Below are positions 37,181-45,780 of a stretch of 64,000 nucleotides of DNA, in pieces; the first letter of the stretch is position 1, and each line of letters begins with the position of its first letter. A model generated the notes under the pieces. It was not told the DNA's origin. It saw only the letters and a list, made by a program, of their open reading frames with translations, and made no database searches. Position numbers and translations under genes: made by a program. Where the stretch lies: positions 1 through 64,000 of the forward strand of contig JAJEBQ010000049.1 of NCBI GenBank assembly GCA_022822495.1, given 5' to 3'. The stretch comes from Paracoccaceae bacterium. Lineage in GTDB: Bacteria; Pseudomonadota; Alphaproteobacteria; Rhodobacterales; Rhodobacteraceae.

Positions 37181-38151
37181 GAGAGCTTTTCTTTGATTTC
37201 CTGCAATGTTAAGCGCTGCTCTTTGAGTGCATGGATTTGCTTTATACGCTCGATCATATCTGGCGCGTAAAGCTGATATCCTGCTTCGGTTATCTCAGCC
37301 ACTTGTAGCAAGCCTTCTTTGGTCCAGTGCCTGATAGTGGAGTTACTCTCACCAACCTGCTTGGCCAACTCGCCTATTTTCAGCAACTGGTCACTGTCGG
37401 CAGGCTCAGCATCTTCACCAACTGCGGCTTTCAAATAAATATCCAGAGATCTGTCTACGGCCTTGGCAATAATTTTGAAATAGTCGTCTTTGGAGCCGCC
37501 AAGCTGTGCTTTTTCCAATGAGCCAATATACGCCAAGCGATCACGCTTTCTGATGATAGCTGCGGGGTATCCGCTCATCAGCAAAATCATGTTCATGAGC
37601 AAACGTGCGCTACGGCCATTACCATCGACAAAGGGGTGGATGGTGACAAGTCGATAATGGGCCTCTGCTGCTAACTCAACAGGGTGCAGTCCCTGATCGC
37701 GTGAAAGCCACTCCGCAAAATCCTGCATTAAATCAGGCACCTTGCGTGGGTTTGGCAAAACAACGACTGAGCCAGAAATCCTAACGGATACAGAGCGATA
37801 ATGTCCTACATTTGTGTCATCAATGCCTTTCAAAATCACATCATGGATATGCAAGATGTGTTTCTCTGTCAGGTTTGTGGGCTTGCGCTTCACCTGCTTT
37901 TTCACCCAATCTAGGGCACGAGCATGGTTTGTTGCTTCCAGATGCTCGGTTAACCGTTTACCGCCAACGGTGATACCTTTTTCAACGACTAAGGCTGTTT
38001 CCTTGCGCGTGAGCGTATTTCCCTCAATCGCGTTACTGGTGTAGGTGAGCTCCACCCGGAACCAATCATCCAGATTATGGACAAGCGTATCCGGCAATGG
38101 ACGAAAGCCGTCTAGGCGTTTTTTCTTATCAGTCAGCTTATCAAGTTTCAT
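37177..38151 (-). CDS. Fic-domain protein with C-terminal MerR-type HTH
   Basis: Fic enzymes attach AMP or related groups to target proteins. In this 324-residue protein the Fic motif HPFVDGNGRSAR sits near residue 174, and an inhibitory-helix motif (TSNAIEGN, about residue 38) precedes it, as in class II Fic proteins where the Glu blocks ATP. From about residue 258 a MerR-like winged helix begins (LLKIGELAKQVGESNSTIRHWTKEGLL), so it could bind its own promoter. The target is unknown. It is the last gene before the phage-like sigma/ATPase remnants. Confidence 0.9.
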   Translation of the reverse strand: MKLDKLTDKKKRLDGFRPLPDTLVHNLDDWFRVELTYTSNAIEGNTLTRKETALVVEKGITVGGKRLTEHLEATNHARALDWVKKQVKRKPTNLTEKHILHIHDVILKGIDDTNVGHYRSVSVRISGSVVVLPNPRKVPDLMQDFAEWLSRDQGLHPVELAAEAHYRLVTIHPFVDGNGRSARLLMNMILLMSGYPAAIIRKRDRLAYIGSLEKAQLGGSKDDYFKIIAKAVDRSLDIYLKAAVGEDAEPADSDQLLKIGELAKQVGESNSTIRHWTKEGLLQVAEITEAGYQLYAPDMIERIKQIHALKEQRLTLQEIKEKLS

Positions 38152-38257
38152 ACATTAAACTATAAACCATAACGTGATGGTTTTCAAGTCTATTCTGATA
38201 CCTCGGTGAAATTTCACCGAACACCCTGAAATTTTTTCAAAAAAATTTGCCCCCACC

Positions 38258-38280
38258 AAAGCCCGGTATGTCGGGGCTTT
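38258..38280. terminator. Possible intrinsic terminator upstream of the sigma-factor remnant
   Basis: AAAGCCC (38258-38264) and GGGCTTT (38274-38280) form a 7-bp stem; the plus-strand continuation CTTCGTTTC is T-rich. It could end readthrough from upstream, or act on either strand. Confidence 0.4.
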
Positions 38281-38330
38281 CTTCGTTTCTGCGCCCTGAG
38301 TAACGCACCGATTTTTAGGGCCTCCAGTGA

Positions 38331-38391
38331 GTTTTCGTCAGTCCCAGTTGACCCGCCCGCGTGGCGGTTAACCGCAACTGGAGATGAAAAC
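38331..38391 (+). other. Long imperfect stem-loop before the sigma-factor remnant
   Basis: GTTTTC (38331) pairs with GAAAAC (38386-38391), and CCAGTTG (38344-38350) with CAACTGG (38375-38381), closing a GC-rich loop. It ends 1 nt before the ATG at 38393. It may be a cis-acting RNA structure or an old recombination site. Confidence 0.4.
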
Positions 38392-38392
38392 C

Positions 38393-38941
38393 ATGAGCAA
38401 AAACAACTAGGAAGGAATCCATCCTTATGTCGTAAACCAAGTCCGTTATCACGCACGCAGCCTGATGTGGCACTCTGCCATTCATGGCGTAGAAGTCGAG
38501 GGCCTCGAGCAAGAATTGATGCTGGATTATTTATCCCGCAAGCAGGCTTATGATACCGAAAAAGCAAAATGGGCGACCTTTGTAGGCCGCATCCTCAATC
38601 ACAAATGTATCAGCCTGATTGAAGCAGCCCGTGCACAAAAACGTGGGTCTGGCATCAGTGACTTTTCACTTGATGCATGGCTTGAGGATAAGGACAGCGA
38701 AGATAACGCTTTGCCTGATCCTGCAACCGAAGACCCGTCCAGCCGCGATCTTCAAATTGATCTTGAACAAGCTGTTCAGCAAATGCCGCCGCATCTGGTG
38801 TTGCTACTGGTCGATCTGCGAACGCTCAGCATCAGTGAAATCTCCTGCAAAACCAAAACCCCACGCTCAACCCTCTACGGGAAACTGTCCGAACTGCGCG
38901 GATCGCTAAAGGAGCGTGGCTTTGCGGAATATCTGCACTGA
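38393..38941 (+). pseudogene. Phage-type RNA polymerase sigma factor with an early amber codon
   Basis: From the ATG at 38393 the frame reads Met-Ser-Lys-Asn-Asn, then TAG at 38408-38410, then EGIHPYVVNQVRYHARSL and on without further stops to 38941. The 158 residues from the internal ATG at 38465 remain open and end in a region-4-like helix-turn-helix (LSISEISCKTKTPRSTLYGKL). The text matches sigma-like proteins of alphaproteobacterial prophages, where a Tyr codon would be expected at the TAG. The full-length protein is lost; expression from the internal ATG is possible but lacks a ribosome site. Confidence 0.75.
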
Positions 38942-39031
38942 GCCGCCGACAATTTTTGAGCCCTCTCGGTAAGTAAATCCTTGAAGGCAAGAAAACATTG
39001 TGGATGCACTCTTACGTAAAGGAGGTGTCCA

Positions 39032-39262
39032 ATGAACCTTCCTATCATCTCAGCCGATGAACGCTTGAAAGAAACCAAAGGCATCAAGGGGTGCATCTTT
39101 GGTAAAAGCGGTATCGGCAAAACATCACTGCTCTGGACGCTTCCCGCCGAAAAGGCGCTGTTCTTTGATCTGGGGGCTGGCGATCTGGCCATCGAAGATT
39201 GGCAAGGTGATACCATCCGTCTACAGACTACCGGACCGCGAAGAATGATGTGTTTCCAATGA
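39032..39262 (+). pseudogene. Truncated phage-type ATP-binding protein
   Basis: Starts like a prophage AAA ATPase (MNLPIISADERLKE, then a P-loop GKSGIGKTSLLW at about residue 24 and LFFDLGAGDLAIEDW) but the conserved text ends after IRLQT, at about residue 66. The last residues are unrelated and a stop follows at 39262. An excellent ribosome site (AAAGGAGGTG) remains. Relatives are about 220-250 residues, so roughly two thirds are deleted. It follows the sigma remnant by 90 nt, the normal neighbour order in these elements. Confidence 0.7.
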
Positions 39263-39326
39263 AGGAAAGCGGGATTCGAATCCTCGGTATAGTAACGTAT
39301 TAATCCGCATTAAGGGGTCAATAAAC

Positions 39327-39363
39327 CGCCATGAAAACCAACCGAACTTTCATATGCCCGAAA
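39327..39363 (+). repeat. att-like direct repeat, copy 2
   Basis: 37 nt starting CGCCATGAAAACCAACC, matching the tRNA-Ser 3' junction copy at 33 of 37 positions. It follows the truncated ATPase and marks a likely boundary between two integrated modules. Confidence 0.65.
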
Positions 39364-39518
39364 TGGCATAACCTAAAAAGCCCGCCATTTGTAGGTTTTT
39401 GTGCTGTTTGCATTTGACTTGCTCTCTATAAAACATCCCGTTTTTCTCTAATTTTTCTGTGTCCGGGGAATATTCGGCCTGACCGAAGAGATGTTAGCTG
39501 AATAAATCCAAATACCTG

Positions 39519-39813
39519 GTGAGCTCGAACTTGCCGGGCAATGCCAAGGTCAGAAACGTTGATAAATTCCAAGGGCAAGAAGCCTCCATTGTTCTGATTC
39601 CCATGGTAACCTCAAGTGTTGAAGACCTGTCGCGCAACATCGAAGTTCTCTATAGTAAAAATAACCGCCTGTATGTTGCTGTCTCTCGGCACAATGATTG
39701 GCTGTGGTGGTCGTCAATCCCAAACTGTTGGAAATCCCATGTGCACTGTGGAGCAGATGAAATGGGTCAACACATTCTGTTGTTTGAGTGCGTATGCACA
39801 AGCATCGGCCTAG
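39519..39813 (+). pseudogene. C-terminal fragment of a phage-type superfamily I helicase/nuclease, broken
   Basis: The first frame reads NLPGNAKVRNVDKFQGQEAS, IVLIPMVTSS and NIEVLYSKNNRLYVAVSR, the UvrD/AAA_12-like C-terminal helicase core. It then moves to a second frame (LAVVVVNPKLLEIPCAL) and a third (TVEQMKWVNTFCCLSAYAQ) before the stop at 39813. At least two frameshifts and an internal TGA are needed to restore it. Most of the gene is missing upstream. Confidence 0.7.
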
Positions 39814-39852
39814 CCATATTGCTGACCTTGGCAAAAAGGTGTTTCAATCGTC

Positions 39853-39955
39853 ATGCGGTGAATAGAAGCCTTAATCGACACATTTTATGCGGTGATTTGT
39901 CTTGACCGTGCGTTGAATAGAACATATATTCACCTTAAATAATGCGGTGATTAAT
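39853..39955. promoter_or_regulatory. Repeated TGCGGTGA boxes in the fic promoter
   Basis: ATGCGGTGAATAGAA (39853-39867), TATGCGGTGATTT (39886-39898), a variant GTGCGTTGAATAGAA (from about 39908), and TATTCACC (39927-39934) facing ATGCGGTGATTA (39942-39953). The last two form an inverted pair just before the fic start. Such spaced boxes suggest binding of a regulator, possibly the Fic protein's own C-terminal domain. Confidence 0.5.
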
Positions 39956-41062
39956 ATGTGGATTCATGAATATCAAAACTGGTCAAACTTTACATGGGAT
40001 GCAAAAACCCTTGAACCCAAGCTGGCTGATGTACGTTACCGCCAAGGTCGTTTGCTTGGACACATGGAGGGGCTCGGCTTTGATCTTAAACGTGAGGCTT
40101 CTCTGAGAACGTTAACCAATGACGTGGTTAAATCATCGGCCATTGAAGGTGAGAACCTAAACCAAAAAGAAGTACGCTCTTCCATTGCCCGCAGGCTCGG
40201 AATTGACATTGCTGGGCTAATCCCTGCAAGCCGTGACGTTGAAGGCGTCGTGGAGATGATGCTAGATGCCACGCGACAATTCTCTAAACCGCTGACAAAG
40301 GATCGCTTGTTTGGCTGGCACGCGGCACTGTTTCCAACAGGATGGAACGGCATAAACAAAATCACCGTTGGTAGTTGGCGGACCATTGAAACTGGCCCCA
40401 TGAAGGTCGTTTCTGGTCCCATCAACAGAGAAAAGGTTCACTTTGAAGCCCCAAGTGCAGAGCGCCTTGAAAAGGAAATGGATGCATTTCTCGCGTGGCT
40501 CTTAGGAGAAGATGATACTGACCCAGTTATCAAAGCAGGTATAGCTCACTTGTGGTTTGTAACAATTCACCCGTTTGAAGATGGCAATGGACGAATTGCC
40601 AGAGCCATTGGTGACATGGCACTCGCTCGTGCTGATGGTACGCCAGATCGTTTTTACAGTCTTTCGTCCCAAATCGAAGCCGAGCGAAAACAGTATTACG
40701 ATCAGCTTGAGAATCAACAGCGCGCTACGCCTGATATAACAGGCTGGCTGTCATGGTTCTTGGACCGCTTGGGGCGAGCTATCAGTAATGCAGGAAAGAC
40801 GCTTGGCAATGTGCTGTTCAAGGCAAAGCTTTGGGACATGATCAATCAAAAAAAGCCTGTCAATGATCGACAACGGCTGATCATCAACCGTATGCTTGAG
40901 GATGATTTTGAGGGCTTTATGAACACCTCAAAATACGCGAAGCTGGTCAAGCGTTCAAATGATACGGCGCTACGTGATATTCAAGAACTGAAAGAACATG
41001 GCATTTTTATTCAGAACCCCGGTGGTGGGCGTAGCACCAGCTACAGGCTTCCAGACCACTAA
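39956..41062 (+). CDS. Fic-family protein with DUF4172-type N-terminus
   Basis: A 368-residue protein with the DUF4172 opening (MWIHEYQNWSNFTWD), an inhibitory-type motif (KSSAIEGE, about residue 62) and the Fic catalytic motif HPFEDGNGRIAR near residue 204. The C-terminal 60 residues look like a winged helix (KYAKLVKRSNDTALRDIQELKEHGIF). The ATG at 39956 is preferred over GTG at 39947. The partner protein it modifies is unknown; such proteins occur on many mobile elements. Repeated TGCGGTGA boxes lie just upstream. Confidence 0.92.
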   Translation: MWIHEYQNWSNFTWDAKTLEPKLADVRYRQGRLLGHMEGLGFDLKREASLRTLTNDVVKSSAIEGENLNQKEVRSSIARRLGIDIAGLIPASRDVEGVVEMMLDATRQFSKPLTKDRLFGWHAALFPTGWNGINKITVGSWRTIETGPMKVVSGPINREKVHFEAPSAERLEKEMDAFLAWLLGEDDTDPVIKAGIAHLWFVTIHPFEDGNGRIARAIGDMALARADGTPDRFYSLSSQIEAERKQYYDQLENQQRATPDITGWLSWFLDRLGRAISNAGKTLGNVLFKAKLWDMINQKKPVNDRQRLIINRMLEDDFEGFMNTSKYAKLVKRSNDTALRDIQELKEHGIFIQNPGGGRSTSYRLPDH

Positions 41063-41575
41063 GAATAATTTGTTTCCAATATGCCCCATACTGGGAAGCG
41101 TGTAATTGGTAAGATATTTCCATTGCCATGATTGAGTATATACCAAGAGCAGAAATCAAATCAGTACAAGGGTTTGCAACATAAAACTTGCTTTTCGTTG
41201 TTTTCAGGGTGATTATTTGTTTCACCACAATGGTAAGTGTAGAGGATTCGAATTCAAAGTATTTTAATACACCGCCATCATCCACACAAACACTTTTATA
41301 TGCCCCATATCGGCTAATCTAGAACCCTTCATTACTGATAGTTGCACACTTCATTGATAAGCACTTTTTCAACTTAATTCATACATAACAAGATCAACAC
41401 CCACACAGCAGCCCTAATAAATCATAGTTACCAATGTTGGAGTGCGCACCAATCCTATTGTGGCAGTTAATCAAGAGAAGGTATGATATCTTTGTTGGGG
41501 AGGGGGTATTAAATTTCTTCAACCGATGTGTATAGAGAGAAACTTTATTTAGCAATTTACTACGGAATTTACAGT
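41063..41575. other. Right end of the tRNA-Ser accessory region
   Basis: 513 nt without a recognisable gene. It contains the third att-like copy (41273-41309). The minus-strand frame across 41007-41285 lacks support and overlaps the fic gene. Confidence 0.5.
41273..41309 (+). repeat. att-like direct repeat, copy 3 (degenerate)
   Basis: Begins CGCCAT and ends CTTTTATATGCCC plus four bases, at the same spacing as the copy at the tRNA-Ser junction, although the middle 14 nt differ. It probably marks the outer right edge of the accessory region. Confidence 0.5.
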
Positions 41576-42526
41576 ATGAAGAATATCGGTTTTATTGGCT
41601 TGGGCAATGTTGGTGGCAAATTGGCGTCAAGTCTGTTACGAAATAAATTCAACCTTGCCATTTTTGATATTTCGCTCGAATCTCGACAAAAATTTGAGAG
41701 CATGGGAGCCCAACCCTGTGTTTCCCCTGCTGAGGTTACCAAAATTAGCGATCTAATCATAACTTGCCTTCCATCACCTGTGGTATCTGCAAAGGTTCTC
41801 GAAGACAAGAATGGTGTTCTGTCCGAGTTTTCACCAGATAAAATATGGTGTGAAATGAGTACCACAGATGAAGCCGAGGTCAAGAGATTGGGGGCTAAAA
41901 TTGAAACTCTCGGTGGTTCAGCTGTTGATTGTCCTGTTTCGGGAGGTTGTCATAGGGCTGCGACCGGTAACATTTCTATCTTTGCGGGGTGTAAACGTGA
42001 AGTATTCGAAAGGGTCTTTCCGGTTCTATCGGCAATGGGAAGACGAATTCTCCATACGGGTGAACTGGGATCGGCCTCAATACTTAAAGTGATGACCAAT
42101 TATCTTGCAACAGCAAATCTTCTTAGCCTTTGTGAAGCCCTGACAACATCCAAACTAAATGGTATTGATCTCAACACGACCTACGAAGCCATCAGGATTT
42201 CATCAGGTAATTCGTTCGTTCATGAAACCGAAAGTCAAGTGATTTTGAATGGCAGTCGAAACATAAACTTCACCATGGATTTGGTCCTTAAGGACATCAC
42301 CCTGTTTCAAGCCTTGGCCGACAAAGTTAATCTGAAATTAAATCTATCACCTGTGTTGGTAAAGACCTTTATTGAAGCAGAACAACGATATGGTTCGCGG
42401 GAATGGTCACCCAATATAATCAAGCTATATGAAGACCAGTGTGGGGTTAACATTCTTGGCCATGGGTTTCCCGAAGAAATAGAAGATAACGATTCTGAAG
42501 TTCCAGGATATGAGGTCAAATTTTAA
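41576..42526 (+). CDS. NAD(P)-dependent beta-hydroxyacid dehydrogenase (3-hydroxyisobutyrate dehydrogenase family)
   Basis: Oxidises a beta-hydroxyacid with NAD(P)+; the precise substrate is uncertain. The 316-residue protein has the Rossmann motif GFIGLGNVGGKLAS at the N-terminus, the substrate loop DCPVSGGCHRAATGN (about residue 122) and the catalytic Lys region LKVMTNYLATANLLSLCEAL. The ATG at 41576 is chosen because it places the dinucleotide motif at the very start. It is followed after 66 nt by a TRAP transporter operon, and the two may share a substrate such as a hydroxy acid. Confidence 0.88.
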   Translation: MKNIGFIGLGNVGGKLASSLLRNKFNLAIFDISLESRQKFESMGAQPCVSPAEVTKISDLIITCLPSPVVSAKVLEDKNGVLSEFSPDKIWCEMSTTDEAEVKRLGAKIETLGGSAVDCPVSGGCHRAATGNISIFAGCKREVFERVFPVLSAMGRRILHTGELGSASILKVMTNYLATANLLSLCEALTTSKLNGIDLNTTYEAIRISSGNSFVHETESQVILNGSRNINFTMDLVLKDITLFQALADKVNLKLNLSPVLVKTFIEAEQRYGSREWSPNIIKLYEDQCGVNILGHGFPEEIEDNDSEVPGYEVKF

Positions 42527-42592
42527 TTGAAAATAAGTGACAATGGCTTTACAGTTTGACGCATTACACAAATGTTTATTTTGGGAGTGAAA

Positions 42593-43633
42593 ATGAAATA
42601 CCTTAATAGAATCCTGATTAGTACGGTTGCTTTTTATCTTTTGATTTTTGTAGCATACCCGGTTTCTGCTCAGGAATATGAATTCAAACTTCACCATTTG
42701 TTAAGTGCTCAATCACCTGCACATAAGCAGATGTTGGAGCCATGGGCACGTCAGGTTGAAGAAAATTCAAATGGAATGGTTAAAATTGAGATTTTCCCTT
42801 CAATGAGTTTGGGAGGAAGGCCTGCCGAATTAGTTAGTCAAGCTAGGGATGGCGTTGTCGATTTGGTTTGGACCGTTAATGGGTATACACCAGGCTTGTT
42901 TCCTCGCACTGAGGTAATGGAACTTCCCACGGTATATGTTAATAATCCTCGTTCAACCAATTTAGCCCTTTATGACATGTTTGAAAGTGATTTACGACAG
43001 GAGTATACGGGTCTCGAAGTCATGTTTTTGCATGTGCATGCCGGGCAGGGGATACATATGACTGAAAAATTGGTCAGATCACCTGATGATATGGTTGGCC
43101 TTGATATGAGAATTCCAACCCGAACGGGTGCCTGGATTATTGAAGCACTGGGATCCAATCCAATTCAAATGCCTGTTCCTGAGTTACCTCAAGCTCTTCA
43201 AAAAGGTGTGGTTGATGGAGCTTTCATCCCTTGGGAAATTATCCCTCCGCTTAAATTACAGGAACAAACAAAATATCAGATCGAAGGTACTGATATGACA
43301 AGATTTGGAACAACAACATTCCAGGTTTCTATGAACAAGGCACGTTGGGACAGTCTGCCTGAGAATATCCAAAAGGCCTTTAAGGATGCTTCAGGTAAAG
43401 ACTGGTGGGGCCAGGTCGGAGACATCTGGCGCGCAAGTGATGACTTTGGTATCAAATTGGCAGTCGAAAGTGGCAATGAGCATATTGTCTTGACCCCTGA
43501 AGAAACCGAAGCATTCAACGCTGCGCTTGAAAATGTGGTTGATCGCTGGGTTGCAGAGGTTGTTGAGAAAGGAATTGATGGACAAGGGCTTGTTGAGAAA
43601 GCAAGAATGCTGGTGGCTGAAAATTCCAATTAA
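42593..43633 (+). CDS. TRAP transporter solute-binding protein (DctP family)
   Basis: Periplasmic receptor of a TRAP importer, 346 residues. A signal peptide (MKYLNRILISTVAFYLLIFV, cleaved before QEYEFKLHHL) follows the ATG at 42593, which has GGAG close upstream. Family features are WARQVEENSNGMVKIEIFPSMSLGG and GLDMRIPTRTGAWIIEALGSNPI, the latter holding the conserved Arg that binds a carboxylate. A carboxylic acid substrate is therefore likely. Confidence 0.93.
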   Translation: MKYLNRILISTVAFYLLIFVAYPVSAQEYEFKLHHLLSAQSPAHKQMLEPWARQVEENSNGMVKIEIFPSMSLGGRPAELVSQARDGVVDLVWTVNGYTPGLFPRTEVMELPTVYVNNPRSTNLALYDMFESDLRQEYTGLEVMFLHVHAGQGIHMTEKLVRSPDDMVGLDMRIPTRTGAWIIEALGSNPIQMPVPELPQALQKGVVDGAFIPWEIIPPLKLQEQTKYQIEGTDMTRFGTTTFQVSMNKARWDSLPENIQKAFKDASGKDWWGQVGDIWRASDDFGIKLAVESGNEHIVLTPEETEAFNAALENVVDRWVAEVVEKGIDGQGLVEKARMLVAENSN

Positions 43634-43654
43634 ATAATTTTTAGGGACCGGAAT

Positions 43655-44149
43655 ATGAATGTTGCTGAAAAAGCTATCCGGTCCTTCGTTTTGTTCTGGG
43701 CGCTGTTAGGTGGGCTTCTCCTCTTTCTCGTCGTTTTTCTGAATTCATCCTCGGTAGTAGGTGGTGTATTTGGGAGTCCAATCCCAGGAGATTTTGAACT
43801 TACCGAAATGGGAGTTGCAATCGCCGTTTTTGCGTTCCTACCTTATTGTCAACTAACAAATGCTAATGTAACGGCAGATATCTTCACCGCTAAGGCATCC
43901 CCAAGGTGGATAGCTTTATTTGGACTCATCTCGTCGCTGGTTGCATTTATGTTTTCTATCCTCCTGTTTTGGTGCATGACCCAGGGGATGATTGATCGAT
44001 ATAATTATCAGTATACAAGCGCGATACTATTGATTCCCATGTGGATTCCCTATGTTCCTGTATTGTTTTCCTGGATTTTACTTTTCTTGGCAGCGATTAT
44101 TTCAATTAAGGAATTTTATCTGGATATTGCTTTGTCAAGGGCTGTCTGA
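43655..44149 (+). CDS. TRAP transporter small membrane subunit (DctQ family)
   Basis: A 164-residue protein with four hydrophobic helices, the usual size and pattern for DctQ, starting MNVAEKAIRSFVLFWALLGG. It sits between the binding protein and the large subunit, and its stop shares a base with the next start (TGATGG), so translation is coupled. Confidence 0.9.
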   Translation: MNVAEKAIRSFVLFWALLGGLLLFLVVFLNSSSVVGGVFGSPIPGDFELTEMGVAIAVFAFLPYCQLTNANVTADIFTAKASPRWIALFGLISSLVAFMFSILLFWCMTQGMIDRYNYQYTSAILLIPMWIPYVPVLFSWILLFLAAIISIKEFYLDIALSRAV

Positions 44150-45504
44150 TGGATCCTATTTTCTTGGGGTTAATGGGCTTGGCAGTCCTGTTTGCATTGA
44201 TCATAATCCGGATACCAATTGCCTATGCGATGATTCTTGTTGGCGGTCTGGGAATTACCTTTATCAATGGACCAGCCCTGGTCTTGAACCAGTTGAAGAC
44301 TCTTGCCTATTTCCAATTTTCCATATATAGCCTTACTGTCGTACCAATGTTCGTACTTATGGGATGTCTTGCATCGAGATCAGGTTTGTCCGCTGCCCTG
44401 TTCCGAGCTGCCAACGCCTGGTTGGGATGGTTAAAAGGTGGAACTGCGATGGCTGTGATAGCTGCCTGTGCCGGATTTGGTGCTGTGTGCGGATCTTCCT
44501 TGGCCACAGCAAGCACCATGGGAAGGGTAGCTCTACCTGAGTTAAAGAAGTATAATTATTCTGGAGCTTTGGCTACAGGTTCGGTCGCAGCAGGGGGAGT
44601 TTTAGGGATCCTCATACCTCCCTCCGTGGTATTGATAATTTATGCTGTGGTGGTTGAAGCCAATATTGTTGCAATGTTTCTGGCTTCAATAATACCAGGC
44701 TTGATGGCCACACTTTTGTTCATTTTAACCATTGCAGCATATGTAATTGTAGTTCCCGGATCAGGACCAAGGGGATCAAAAATTGAAAAGGAAGAATTTA
44801 TAGCAGCGACCAAGGGAGTCTTTCCGGTATTAATTATTTTTGGTCTTGTCCTTGGTGGAATATTTTTTGGTTTCTACAATCCAACACCAGCCGCCGCAGT
44901 CGGTGTTTTCCTAGTATTTGCCTATGGGCTTGTTACATCCCAATTGAATTGGAATGGGATACTGGAATCCATAAAGGAAACTGCGAGTACTTCAGGCATG
45001 ATTTATTTAATTCTGCTTGGCGCTGAATTGATGAAGATTTTTTTATCCCGGGTAGGATTACCTCAGGAAACTGCATCCTGGCTTATGGAAGTCGGGATTT
45101 CACCAACCATGGTCTTGGTTCTCATCCTCATAGGTCTCATTATTCTAGGATGTTTAATGGACAGCCTCTCTATGATCCTATTGGTTATTCCCTTTCTTTG
45201 GCCAGTTCTAAGTGAAATTAACGGAGGAATTTATCAGGGTTCCGAGGGTTCGGGATTTGGCATGAGTACTGACGATCTTAAAATATGGTTTGGAATTCTA
45301 GCCTTAATTGTCGTGGAACTTGGTTTAATAACACCACCGGTAGGTCTCAATGTTTTCGTAATTTCTTCCCTAGCCAAGGATGTTCCGATGATTGAGATAT
45401 TTAAAGGGGTTATTCCATTCTTTTGTGTTGAAATATTAAGAGTAGGTTTGATTATTGCATTCCCCGTGATTACCCTTTGGCTTCCAACACTCTCCTCTGG
45501 GTAA
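44149..45504 (+). CDS. TRAP transporter large membrane subunit (DctM family)
   Basis: A 451-residue permease with about 12 hydrophobic segments that moves the substrate with Na+ (or H+). It has the DctM text GFGAVCGSSLATASTMGRVALPELKKYNYSGALATGSVAAGG and ILIPPSVVLIIYAVVVE, and the C-terminal LGLITPPVGLNVFVISS. It overlaps the small subunit gene by one base and ends the operon; a hairpin about 130 nt later may be its terminator. Confidence 0.93.
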   Translation: MDPIFLGLMGLAVLFALIIIRIPIAYAMILVGGLGITFINGPALVLNQLKTLAYFQFSIYSLTVVPMFVLMGCLASRSGLSAALFRAANAWLGWLKGGTAMAVIAACAGFGAVCGSSLATASTMGRVALPELKKYNYSGALATGSVAAGGVLGILIPPSVVLIIYAVVVEANIVAMFLASIIPGLMATLLFILTIAAYVIVVPGSGPRGSKIEKEEFIAATKGVFPVLIIFGLVLGGIFFGFYNPTPAAAVGVFLVFAYGLVTSQLNWNGILESIKETASTSGMIYLILLGAELMKIFLSRVGLPQETASWLMEVGISPTMVLVLILIGLIILGCLMDSLSMILLVIPFLWPVLSEINGGIYQGSEGSGFGMSTDDLKIWFGILALIVVELGLITPPVGLNVFVISSLAKDVPMIEIFKGVIPFFCVEILRVGLIIAFPVITLWLPTLSSG

Positions 45505-45638
45505 AGCATTTAAGGTTTTTCGCCATCAGAATTTAATTTTGGGGGATTACATATTTGAATCCGCACATTATGCAGTATTGGGACTGTGAAAATATTCAAA
45601 CGAATTCTTTAAAAGATCATTTCTACACCAAGAAAATG

Positions 45639-45658
45639 CGCCTTTGGGCGGTTTTTTA
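45639..45658 (+). terminator. Possible terminator after the TRAP operon
   Basis: CGCC-TTTG-GGCG followed by GTTTTTT. The stem is short (4 bp) but GC-only, and the T-run is good. It lies 135 nt after the dctM stop. Confidence 0.45.
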
Positions 45659-45780
45659 CAAACGAAAGTCCCAAAAACAACAAATAAATGTCTTGGAAGG
45701 GCACCTTAGCTCGGCAAATACCAGTTAAAAGTGACTTCCTGCCTTAGGCGCTAGAATACTTTGGCAGTCTCTATTCGCCA

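Noticed and set aside
41007-41285. Minus-strand frame of 92 residues at the right edge of the island
   Set aside because: It overlaps the fic gene, has no recognised motif, and covers part of an att-like repeat.
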